Positions 19,701 through 26,799 of a DNA stretch of 64,000 nt are shown in pieces. Location: the NCBI GenBank assembly GCA_963971305.1, contig OZ020313.1, forward strand, positions 52,524,203-52,588,202, in the 5' to 3' direction. Position 1 is the first letter of the stretch. The number at the start of each line of letters is the position of its first letter. Made by a program: the position numbers and the translations under genes. The notes beneath the pieces are model-generated. The model was given only the letters and a program-made list of their open reading frames with translations, did no database searches and was not told the DNA's origin. Source of the stretch: Arcuatula senhousia. Taxonomy: Eukaryota; Mollusca; Bivalvia; Mytilida; Mytilidae.

Positions 19701-21905
19701 CATTCCAGACAGGCACTCCAGGTCCTGGTGGAGTTATGATACCACCTCCCTCTAACATGCAAGGTAAGGTGGCTATATGCTTGAGAATGACTGGTGATCT
19801 AGCCAGCATGTAGACATTTTCTGTCTTTTTTGCAAGTGGAGCAAAGGCAAAACAAAAAGACAAAAAAAAACCAAAAATTTCTATTACAAGAAAAAAAAAT
19901 GTTGTTCACTTGGTAAAAAAAAACCTGATATTTTCTTTTAATCTACTAAATTTTTTGTGAATCCCTTTAAACTGATGTTATTCCATATTAATTTATGCTT
20001 TGAATATCTTTTTATTTTCTTGGTAAGCCTGTCACTTTTACAATTGTAATATAATTTTGATTTCCAGGGAAGCCAGGTGCTCCCGGACCTAACCCAGGTC
20101 CCATGCCACAGATGGGAGGTCCAATGCCAGGTGGACCCATGCCACTTATGGCCCCTCCACACGGTGGCCCTATGCCACCCATGATGCAAGGTATATATAT
20201 AAATTTTTCATTACCAATATAATTATTAAGTACAAAAATAAAAACAAGATGTATAAGTTTTTTTCATACAAACCCCAAAAATTTTAATTCCACAATAGAA
20301 AGCAATCAGCAACCTTAAATGTAACCTGACAAATTCTGCGAATCTGGAAAAATATAAAGGCTAACATTACATTTTGATATGTGGTAAAGAAAAAAAAAAA
20401 CAGGGGAGATAAATAGTTGTGACACTAAAAATTTCTAAGAATGTGATCATATAAAACAAAGAGTATTTATTATGATATACTTTTGCCAATTTGGAAAAAG
20501 CACAGAGGATATGGTTTCGTGGATTAGAATAACTGTAATATGGTTTTGAACAAAAACAGAATATCTTAATTGATTTTTATGCTCCATCTACCGAAGGTCC
20601 ATGTGTGCTATTGCCATCACTTGGCGTCCATGGTCGTTAACATTTTTCAAACGTTAACTCCTCAAACACCATAAGTCCAATAGCTTTTAAATTTGGCACA
20701 GTTGTTAATTAGCATAGGTAGTATAAAATTAGCGTGGGGATTTTTGATTTGTTGAAAAACATGGCCACCATGGCTTAAAATAGAACATAGGGGTCAAATT
20801 ACAGTTTTTTGCAAATAACTCAAAAACGGTAACAGATATCAAAATTCTGATGGGGCAAAAGTGATTAGCATCTCAAGATCTACCTGCTCTGAAATTTTCA
20901 AGAAGATCCAACAAACGACATAGGAGTTATTGCTCTTTTTCTGGATTTTTTCAAAAAATTTTCACTTATTTAGCCCTATATCTTGAAAACTATACAAGAT
21001 ATTTTAAAAATTCAAATTGCATATGATCAAGCACATCAAGATCTACATTTCATGTAAGTTAGGTCAAAGCTGTAGAACCATTTCTTTTAGGAGTTATGGC
21101 CCTTAAAGCGTCAATATTTACCATTGTTCATTACTTTTCCCCTGACTGTAAGACCAACTGCATCTTAACATGGCACACTGTTTGATAGCTTATATGCTAC
21201 AACTCTATTTTTTTGCTAATAACTCAAAACTGGTTTCAGATATCAAAATTGTGCAAGAATCAAAAGTGATCAGCATATTAAGATCTACCTGTCCTGAAAT
21301 TTCGGAAAAGATCTGACTGCTGATGTTGGAGTTATTGTTCTTTTTCCTAATTTTTGCCAAATTTGCTCTTATTAAACCCAATATCTTGAAAACTAATCAA
21401 GATATTTCATAAATTTAAATCGCATATGGTTAAGCACAATAATATCTACAAATATATATATCTGTGTAGTTCAGGTGAGCGATTCAGGCTCTTGGGAGCC
21501 TCTTGTTTACTGACATGTGCCACATCAACTAAATTGGTATGGGAGGTGCACCTAGTGATGCTTAGCACAATGCATGCTTCAGATGCTGGCAGTGACCTAT
21601 ATTTTCTGCATGAATGACCACTTATAGAAGAATGGTTATATTAAAGTCCATTCCTTCTGACTGACAAGTGCTTTAATAGCAACCATGTTGATGCTTTAGT
21701 GATTGTGGAAAAAAAATAAATGTTGCGAGATGGGGCATTATGTCTTTTGGACATATTCTTGTTTTTCATCTGATGACATCTTTACTTTGTAGCAATGAGA
21801 CCTATGGGTCCGTTAATGGGAGGCATGCCAATGGGAGGAGCACCAATGGGGATGAGAGGACCTTTACTAGCAGGACCAATGGGTCCGAGGCCCATACGAC
21901 CTTAA
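10741..21905 (+). CDS. SNRPC: U1 small nuclear ribonucleoprotein C (gene span, six coding exons)
   Basis: U1-C is a U1 snRNP subunit that stabilises pairing of U1 snRNA with the pre-mRNA 5' splice site in the nucleus. Coding exons: 10,741-10,748; 17,890-17,932; 18,956-19,064; 19,665-19,763; 20,068-20,190; 21,793-21,905. They join with consistent phases to 495 nt, 164 residues plus stop (human U1-C is 159). Residues 1-30 carry the matrin-type C2H2 zinc finger with Cys6, Cys9, His24 and His30 at exactly the family positions, and the motif THDSPSVRKTH that contacts the splice-site duplex. A helix follows ([17 protein letters not shown]), then a Pro/Gly/Met-rich tail typical of the family. All introns are GT-AG. 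The first exon is only 8 coding bases, so it is the least certain part; the rest is secure. Confidence 0.93.
11050..12633. mobile_element. TIR DNA transposon (non-autonomous) with 8-bp target duplication
   Basis: The left end CTAGTTACGATAACGTA and following block (CCCTCCCTATGATTCTCTCC, CCCACCC) are repeated in reverse complement on the right (GGGAGGG at about 12,432; GTTACGTTATTGTAACTAG ending 12,633). Flanks ATTGATTC (11,042-11,049) and ATTGAATC (12,634-12,641) look like an 8-bp target duplication with one mismatch. The right inverted repeat is split by a tandem array of about 170 bp. No transposase ORF is visible. Superfamily not assigned. It lies in U1-C intron 1. Confidence 0.75.
12458..12570. 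repeat. Short tandem repeat, about 44 bp unit
   Basis: Three copies of a unit beginning AAGGGGCCATTTC (12,464, 12,508, 12,552) inside the right inverted repeat of the transposon around it. A minus-strand ORF of 69 codons here is a by-product. Confidence 0.7.
12642..13680. other. Intron sequence with a GGAGCACCTGAGTTCAC repeat
   Basis: U1-C intron 1. At about 13,000-13,290 it contains a copy of a repeat also present at 31,770-32,010 and 39,805-40,060 (landmarks GGGTGTGCTAAAGCAAGC, GGAACTGCTT, AGCACCTGAGTTCACT, TACCCCATTGGTACCTCTGC). Overlapping short ORFs there are not genes. The remainder shows nothing recognisable. Confidence 0.7.
13681..15175 (+). mobile_element. DINE/HINE-like element A (U1-C intron 1)
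   Basis: The 5' end AGCTCACCTGGACCAAAGG folds with TCCATGTGAGCT; a CGTCCGTCGTCG block follows. The interior has about three diverged tandem units of roughly 500 bp (CAAATAACTCAAAA, GGTAACAGATATCAAAAT, GGAGTTATTGCCCTTTTTCT). The 3' end is CAGGTGAGCGATTCAGGCTC, a GAGCC hairpin and CTTGTTT. Hairpin at the 5' end, internal tandem repeats, 3' stem-loop and no coding capacity is the architecture described for DINE-1/HINE helentron derivatives. That assignment is inference. Confidence 0.75.
15176..15985. other. U1-C intron 1, nothing recognised
   Basis: AT-rich intronic DNA without ORF, tandem repeat or inverted repeat that I could support. Confidence 0.6.
15986..17250. mobile_element. Composite DINE/HINE-like element B, two halves head to head
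   Basis: 15,986-16,330 reads as the minus-strand 5' part of the family (GGGTCATCTGACAACTTCAG near 16,000, then ACACCAAGTGATGGCAATAG and AGCTCATTTGTACC near 16,290-16,325). From about 16,335 to 17,250 the + orientation takes over, with five or six tandem units of about 155-165 bp (GTTGTCAGATGACCCCTTAT, TTTTTTCATGTTTTT, GAAAACTATTGCAGATAGAG, GCTGTTGCTTGCTTAAAC), ending in the 3' hairpin GAGCGATTCAGGCTC/GAGCC. The ORF at 16,263-16,535 lies across these units and is not a gene. Confidence 0.75.
17263..17310 (+). repeat. Short tandem duplication in U1-C intron 1
   Basis: TGATTTCAATTTTTTTAGCA plus GGTT is present twice in a row (about 24-bp unit). Each copy carries a pyrimidine tract followed by TTTTAG, an acceptor-like pattern upstream of exon 2. 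Probably neutral. Confidence 0.7.
17890..17932 (+). CDS. SNRPC: U1-C coding exon 2 (zinc-finger cysteines)
   Basis: Acceptor CTATTTCAG, then 43 nt encoding [14 protein letters not shown] with zinc ligands Cys6 and Cys9, and donor TCG|GTAAGT. Only this first donor keeps the frame into exon 3. Two further copies of the donor follow at +20 and +40 (see the separate repeat entry). Confidence 0.95.
17921..17980 (+). repeat. Three tandem copies of the exon 2 5' splice site (20-bp unit)
   Basis: The unit ACGCATGACTCGGTAAGTTT occurs at 17,921-17,940 and 17,941-17,960, and with one change (second base C to T) at 17,961-17,980. Each copy contains the last 12 exon bases and a full GTAAGT donor (GT at 17,933, 17,953 and 17,973). 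The second donor adds 20 nt and leads to TAA nine bases into exon 3. The third adds 40 nt and meets TAA inside the added sequence. Either product would end within the zinc finger. Confidence 0.97.
18040..18800 (+). repeat. Dispersed repeat cluster with GATGTGGAATAAG core, three copies in U1-C intron 2
   Basis: Three diverged copies of a repeat with core GAGATGTGGAATAAGTGTAT then GCGACACAACC begin near 18,062, 18,320 and 18,500. The third is longest and continues through CAACGAGGCCAGTAGGC and CTGCAATTGGCCCATGGTCT. Related copies lie near 25,040, 42,785 and 49,555. The later part (AAGATTCCTGGCTTAGGACAGG, about 18,755) has a relative near 62,015. This is probably a fragmented retroelement or SINE-type family; I cannot name it. 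Confidence 0.7.
18956..19064 (+). CDS. SNRPC: U1-C coding exon 3 (zinc-finger histidines and helix)
   Basis: Acceptor TGTTTTAG, then 109 nt in phase 0 starting PSVRKTH and ending in the helix [13 protein letters not shown], donor ACAA|GTAATT. It holds zinc ligands His24 and His30. Most family-conserved residues are here and in exon 2. Confidence 0.96.
19550..19664 (+). repeat. Duplicated acceptor region upstream of U1-C exon 4
   Basis: The acceptor block TTGTTTTATTTTTAG plus the exon start (GCAGCATTT...GCCTCCAAAC) at 19,650-19,700 has a diverged upstream copy at 19,591-19,640. A third partial copy (AGCTGCAGCATTT) lies near 19,558. The upstream AG ends at 19,605; splicing there would keep frame for about a dozen codons, then reach TAA at about 19,640. 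The original exon at 19,665 is the conserved one. Confidence 0.85.
19665..19763 (+). CDS. SNRPC: U1-C coding exon 4
   Basis: 99 nt, acceptor TATTTTTAG, donor CAAG|GTAAGG. Encodes the linker after the helix (AAFKSGKIA) and the start of the Pro/Gly-rich tail ([14 protein letters not shown]). Phases agree with exons 3 and 5. Confidence 0.94.
20068..20190 (+). CDS. SNRPC: U1-C coding exon 5 (Pro/Gly/Met-rich)
   Basis: 123 nt, acceptor GATTTCCAG, donor CAAG|GTATAT. Encodes a low-complexity tail with repeated GGPMP-type motifs ([13 protein letters not shown]), as in other animal U1-C proteins. Its GC content is well above the surrounding introns. Confidence 0.94.
20581..21508 (+). mobile_element. 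DINE/HINE-like element C (U1-C intron 5)
   Basis: Near-copy of element A with one fewer internal unit: damaged 5' hairpin (CTACCGAAGGTCCATGTGTG), TTGGCACAGTTGTTAATTAG, TAACAGATATCAAAATTCTG, and an intact 3' end CAGGTGAGCGATTCAGGCTC with GAGCC stem and CTTGTTT. High similarity to element A suggests recent mobility or gene conversion between introns of the same gene. Confidence 0.75.
21793..21905 (+). CDS. SNRPC: U1-C coding exon 6 and stop
   Basis: 113 nt, acceptor ACTTTGTAG, ending in GPRPIRP and TAA at 21,903-21,905. Met/Gly/Pro-rich ([17 protein letters not shown]), consistent with the family's C-terminal tail. Confidence 0.94.
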
Positions 21906-22080
21906 ATGGAAAATATGCAGGTTCTACTGCATGGTGTTTTAGATCTTATTTGTTATAAGACATTTTAAAGATAATAATAATGAAATAGAAATTATTGACA
22001 TTTTATGCTCCAACAAGAGAATTTCTTAGTTACTGTTAATTTGTCAATCTGGAAAATTTGAATTATAACATAACCATTCA

Positions 22081-22086
22081 AATAAA
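22081..22086 (+). terminator. Putative U1-C polyadenylation signal
   Basis: AATAAA about 176 bp after the stop, followed by a T-rich and TG-containing stretch (TTTTATGTTTTATTG). A second AATAAA lies near 22,165. Either could be used. Confidence 0.5.
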
Positions 22087-22099
22087 TGTATTTTGAAGT

Positions 22100-23136
22100 A
22101 TAGAGAACTGTCACCTTTTATGTTTTATTGTTCATATTTTATTTCTCTCATGTCATCATTTCATAATAAATGTTTGTGAAAAGTAAAACTGTTTTAAATC
22201 ATGGCAATCAAATATTTATGAATTATTTAATCTCAATATTGAAGAGCCTAGCTGTAACCCAATAACCTTATATGTTGATAGGTCTGCCTGCCTTTCCATT
22301 TATTCACTCATTTGTAACAAATATCTCAGTTTCTACCAAAGGGATTGACATTAAAGTTCGTTCACAGCTTTTCCACATTTGAAGTTTGGGGACTTACCCT
22401 GTCAATATCTGTCCATATGTCTGTCAAAATATCTTGCACAACTCCTACTTATTATCTAGATTTTGATGAAACTTTACCTAAAGGAAGTATGACAAATGGA
22501 GATGTTCATGAAGAAATCTTATGTTATTCAGGGGAGATAATTGGACTATTTTTTTTTTGCAATTTGAAGTTAAATATGAAGCAGGGGTTTCCTTTTGTGA
22601 GCTTGCTCCTTGTTTGTATTTTGGTCATTTCTCTTCAAACTGAGTTGATTTTATTCACAGCTTTTGCACTTTTGTTTTTATCAAGCAAGATGTTTTGCCC
22701 TCTTAGAAAACTACTACAGATATAGTCCATTTGGCTTCTATAAATCTTCAAAAATGGCTTGTAAAATTTTGTCCTGCAAAATAATTTAACTATTTTTCCA
22801 TTTTATAACTTTTTTAAGGCATACGAACTCCAGCGAAAAAATTCAGAATTTTTTCATGATAAATAAAAATATTTTTCATAGACTTGTATAGAAAAATGGA
22901 ACAGAAATTCACAGAATTCCGCTGGAGTACAACATGTTGACCAGGAAGAGCATTTGCTTGATATACCTTTAAAAGTCCATTGTTAAGCTAGTTGGTCATT
23001 AAATCTCATATTGTTGGTCCTTTCAATTATGTTCAGGTAGACCAATTACCTGGCTGTTCCATCAAATAAACACACATTTCTATGTTTTAATGAGATTTGT
23101 AAATTATTTACCATTAAACTATATGGAAAACTTTTT
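22100..23136. other. 3' flank of U1-C, no gene supported
   Basis: AT-rich. A 126-codon ORF at 22,345-22,725 reads like low-complexity hydrophobic sequence over a dispersed repeat (CTTGCACAACTCCTACTTAT...GATGAAACTTTACC) and has no family signature. An imperfect inverted pair, ACTCCAGCGAAAAAATTCAG near 22,828 and CAGAATTCCGCTGGAGT near 22,912, marks a short hairpin of about 100 bp. Confidence 0.55.
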
Positions 23137-24608
23137 AGCTCACCTGACCCGAAGGGTCAAGTGAGCTATTGTCATCGCCATGCGTCCGTCATCCGTCGTC
23201 TGTCGTCCGTCCGTTACTTTTTCAAAAATATTCTTCTCTAAAACCACTGAATGGAATTTTTCAAAACTTGGTCCAAGTATTAATCAGGGCATGATGTTTA
23301 AAAATTGTTTTCGGCTTTATGATTTGCTAACAAACATGGCGGCTGTTACTAAATGTAGAACATAGGGTAAAATCACATTCAAAGACTTATAACTTGAAAA
23401 CTAGTACAGATAGAAAAAATCTGAAGGATTTTAGGCTCTTCAGAGTCAAAAGCTCTACAAAAGTCTCTATTGGGTCGAAGTTATCAGATGACCCCTAATA
23501 GGGGCTATGGCCCTTTAAAGGTCAAAAATAGCGTTTTTTCATGTTTTTGCCCTATAGAATGAAAACTATTTGCAGATAGAGAAAAGCTGTTGCTTGCTAA
23601 AATGTTCAGCTCATTAAGCTCTACAAAAGTCTCCATTGGGTCCAAGTTGTCAGATGACCCCTAATAGGGGTTTTGGCCCTTTTAAGGTCAAAAACAGCGT
23701 TTTTTCATGTTTTTGCCCTATAGAATGAAAACTATTGCAGATAGAGAAAAGCTGTTGCTCAGAGTTGGAAATAACAGCCTGCCCGCCTGCCCGAGACTGG
23801 TAACTTTTGGGCAGGGCTGGCTAAAATTCATGAAAATTTGACTGGCTATATAGCTAAAACAGGTAGAATTTCAATTCAGGGCTGGTTACTTTTTCAGCGA
23901 ATTTCCTACCCTGTGTTGCTTGCTTAAATGTTCAGCTCATTAAGCTCTACAAAAGTCTCCATAAGGTTGAAGTTGTCAGATGACCCTTGATAGGGGTTAC
24001 AGCCCCTTAAAGGCCAAAAATAGTGTTTTTGGCCTACAGAATGAAAACTATTGCAGATAAAGAAAAGCTGTTGCTTGCTTAAATGTTCAGCTCATTTAGC
24101 TGTACAAAAGTCTCCATAGGGTTGAAGTTGTCAGATGATCCCTTAAAGGGGTAACAGCCCTTAGAGGGTAAAAAAATAGTGTTTTGGCCTATAGAATGAA
24201 AACTATAGCAGATAAAGAAAACTGTTGCTTGCTTAAATGTTCAGCTCATTTAGCTCAACAAAAGTCTCCATAAGGTCGAATTTGTCAGATGACCCCTCAT
24301 AGGGTTACAGCCCCTTAAAGGTAAAAAAATAGTGTTTTTGGCCTTTAGAATGAAAACTATTGCAGATAAAGAAAAGCTGTTGCTTGCTTAAATGTTCAGC
24401 TCATTTAGCTCTACAAAAGTCTCCATAAGGTGAAAGTTGTCAGATGACCACTTATAGGGGTTACAGCCACCTTAAAGGTGCAAAATAGCGTTTTTGGCCT
24501 ATAGAATGAAGACTTTTGAAGATAGAGAAAAGCTGTTGCTTGCTTAAATATTCAGATAATTTAGCTCTACTCAGGTGAGCAATTCAGGCTCCTGGGAGCC
24601 TCTTGTTT
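23137..24608 (+). mobile_element. DINE/HINE-like element D
   Basis: Best-preserved family member: 5' hairpin AGCTCACCTGACCCGAAGGG...TCAAGTGAGCT, the block CCGTCATCCGTCGTCTGTCG, a non-repeated part, then seven or so tandem units of about 155 bp (CTACAAAAGTCTCCAT, GTTGTCAGATGACCCCT, AGAATGAAAACTATTGCAGA), then CAGGTGAGCAATTCAGGCTC with GAGCC stem and CTTGTTTTG. One unit is interrupted by a hAT-type MITE (23,760-23,913). Confidence 0.8.
23760..23913. mobile_element. hAT-type MITE inside element D
   Basis: 154-bp insertion with short inverted ends CAGAGTTGGAAAT and, on the other strand, CAGGGTAGGAAAT. It is flanked by the duplication TGTTGCT (23,753-23,759 and 23,914-23,920). Size, CAG-type ends and 7-8 bp duplication fit a hAT-derived MITE. 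The empty site is visible in the neighbouring tandem units, which read GCTGTTGCTTGCTTAAATG without interruption. Confidence 0.85.
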
Positions 24609-25496
24609 TGTTTGAGAAGATACAATCTTGTTTCTTGTTGTCAGAGTTCGTATAATATAAAAAAGTTTATTTGTCTTTCAAATAGGACTTTTTTTTCTTC
24701 AAAAGACAAAAAAATAAAAGGATTTTTTGTTGATTTAAAGAACTCAAATGGACTATAGAGGAAAATGTTGCTTTCTTAAACCTTCAGGTCATAAAACTTT
24801 ACTATCTAAGTCTGCTCTCGGACAAAGTTGTAAGTTGGTTAAGGAATTTCAGAAATTGTGTTGTATTGTGGGATTGTTATTGTCCTCAACCTAGTTGATT
24901 GGTCATAACGTTATTTAAGAGTATGGTAAGTGATTTTACAAGGACAGAAGTTTAATTTTTGATTAGGTCCATTGAAGAAGTTGTTTCTTTGAACATTTAA
25001 ATCACAGAGGTGATTGTCTTTCAAGTACAGCAAAATAATGAGATGTGGAATAAGTGTTAATGACACAACCTCCAATTTAAAAACGAACATTAAAAACAGC
25101 CATCATTATGAAAATAATCTGTTGAATTTGAACATGTTTAAATATGAAATAGCAGGCTATCTTAGCTATGCTCAGTACATTGTTAAATATGCCTCATTTG
25201 CCTCATATGACTGACTCGTTTTTGTCATTTTCTCTGGACTATGCGATTGATCATTCAAGTTCGGTAGTTTTGTTATTACCTTTATTTATGATGGAGAAGG
25301 CATTGTTTGTTGTCCCAGAATTACAGTTTATTGCTTATCTTCAGGTTTGAATTAAGGTGAAATATTTGTTCATATTTTTATTCTGCCTTCATGATGACAT
25401 GGCAGGGTAGGACATTAAATTTTACCTGTCAATCCTTCAGTTCTATCCAAAACATTCTGTCGAGCTTTTTTCGGAAACATACACGAGATTGATTTG
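24609..25496. other. Intergenic, diverged repeat pieces only
   Basis: Contains a copy of the GATGTGGAATAAGTGTTAAT dispersed repeat near 25,035. Overlapping small ORFs (25,014-25,350) lie over repeat sequence and show no gene features. Confidence 0.6.
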
Positions 25497-26080
25497 AAAG
25501 GACAAGGTATGATAAGTGCTAAATTCGGCCCCCTAATTTACCATTTTTTAAAAATAATTGAACTGAGGTTAAACTTTTCTAGACCAGTTTTTAGATGAAC
25601 AAGGTATCATAAAATCATTTAAATTTTAACTAAACCTTGTTTATTATGTCACAGTGACGTCATCAAATTATGTGAGAATGGTATTTTTGTGAAAAAATGT
25701 TAAAATCGTGCAAAATTTGAGTAGTTTTTGGCAAATTTAACTATGAGCCACACAGAGTACCACAAAGATATTTTTGTGGTTTGTTCCTATATTAAAAATG
25801 ATTATCTACATGAATTATTGTAGTGGTACTCTGTGTGGCTCATAGTTAAATTTGCTGAAAACCACTTCAAAATTGCAGTTTTATTACAGTTTTTCACCAA
25901 ATCATGATTTTTAAGCTACTTCAGGTAACTATTTTAACATTATAAAGGACGACTTAAAACAAAATCATGCTGATATAGTAAAGTTTAACAAATCTAAAGT
26001 ATGGATCACATACTTTTTGCTCATTTTAATAATTTCAAAATTTGGGGGCAAAATTGGGCCCTTATCATACCTTGTCCTTT
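25497..26080. mobile_element. Foldback MITE of 584 bp
   Basis: Ends AAAGGACAAGGTATGATAAG and its exact reverse complement CTTATCATACCTTGTCCTTT. Inversion continues inward through GGCCCCC/GGGGGC and at the centre through AACTATGAGCCACACAGAGT and ACTCTGTGTGGCTCATAGTT, leaving a central loop of about 70 bp. The element is an inverted repeat over nearly its whole length. No clear target duplication was found. Confidence 0.85.
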
Positions 26081-26799
26081 GGCAGAATGGTTCAGTATGT
26101 CCTAGGCAGTCTTTTGACTTGTCAGTTTGGCACTGGACAATGCTGGATAGATATGAAAATTTTCACCACTCAAAGGCTCATTAGAATGGTTTGAAATGAC
26201 ATGTTGGTTAAGTTTGACATTTTACATCCTAAGCAACCCATACTTACTGTTTGTGGTGATGTATCATCATCATCATTCCTCCATTTTTTGCATCCTTTAC
26301 CAAAGTCTTTTTATACCCAAAGGTGAAGTATTGTGTAAAACCCAGCTGTGTTTGACTCAATGTCTATCCTGCTGTCTATCTGATTGCTCTGTCTGTTTCT
26401 CAAGGGTTTCTTGGTGAAATTGTAGGATTTGAATAAAATTTTGCACAGCACATTTAGTACAATAAAAAGAAATGATGTGACTGTTTACATTGGCATAATA
26501 CTAACTGTTATGTCTGCAATGTGTTTGAAAATTTAAAAACAAAAGAACAAAACTGTATATAACCTGGTGTTTTCAACTATTTGGAATTAAGACAATCGAA
26601 AATTTCAATAATAATAAAAAATAGATAAATTATATATTGATAAAGTTTGACTACCAGGCTTATGGTTACCCTCAGAAACCTCTGGTCCACCAGCAGTGGT
26701 TATTGACCCACAAAATACCAAGGCAGTATTAAAAATGCTTAATTTGGTTATGTTAAATATGCATATTTCAAGGTGAAACTCCTCGTCAGCAGCATTTGA
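26081..26799. other. Intergenic, nothing supported
   Basis: No tandem or inverted structure and no recognisable exon. Small ORFs near 26,196-26,417 (+) and 26,605-26,874 (-) lack any signature. Confidence 0.55.

Noticed and set aside
22345..22725. 126-codon ORF downstream of U1-C
   Set aside because: Hydrophobic, low-complexity translation over diverged dispersed repeat; related noncoding text recurs near 51,000-51,100; no domain or splice context.
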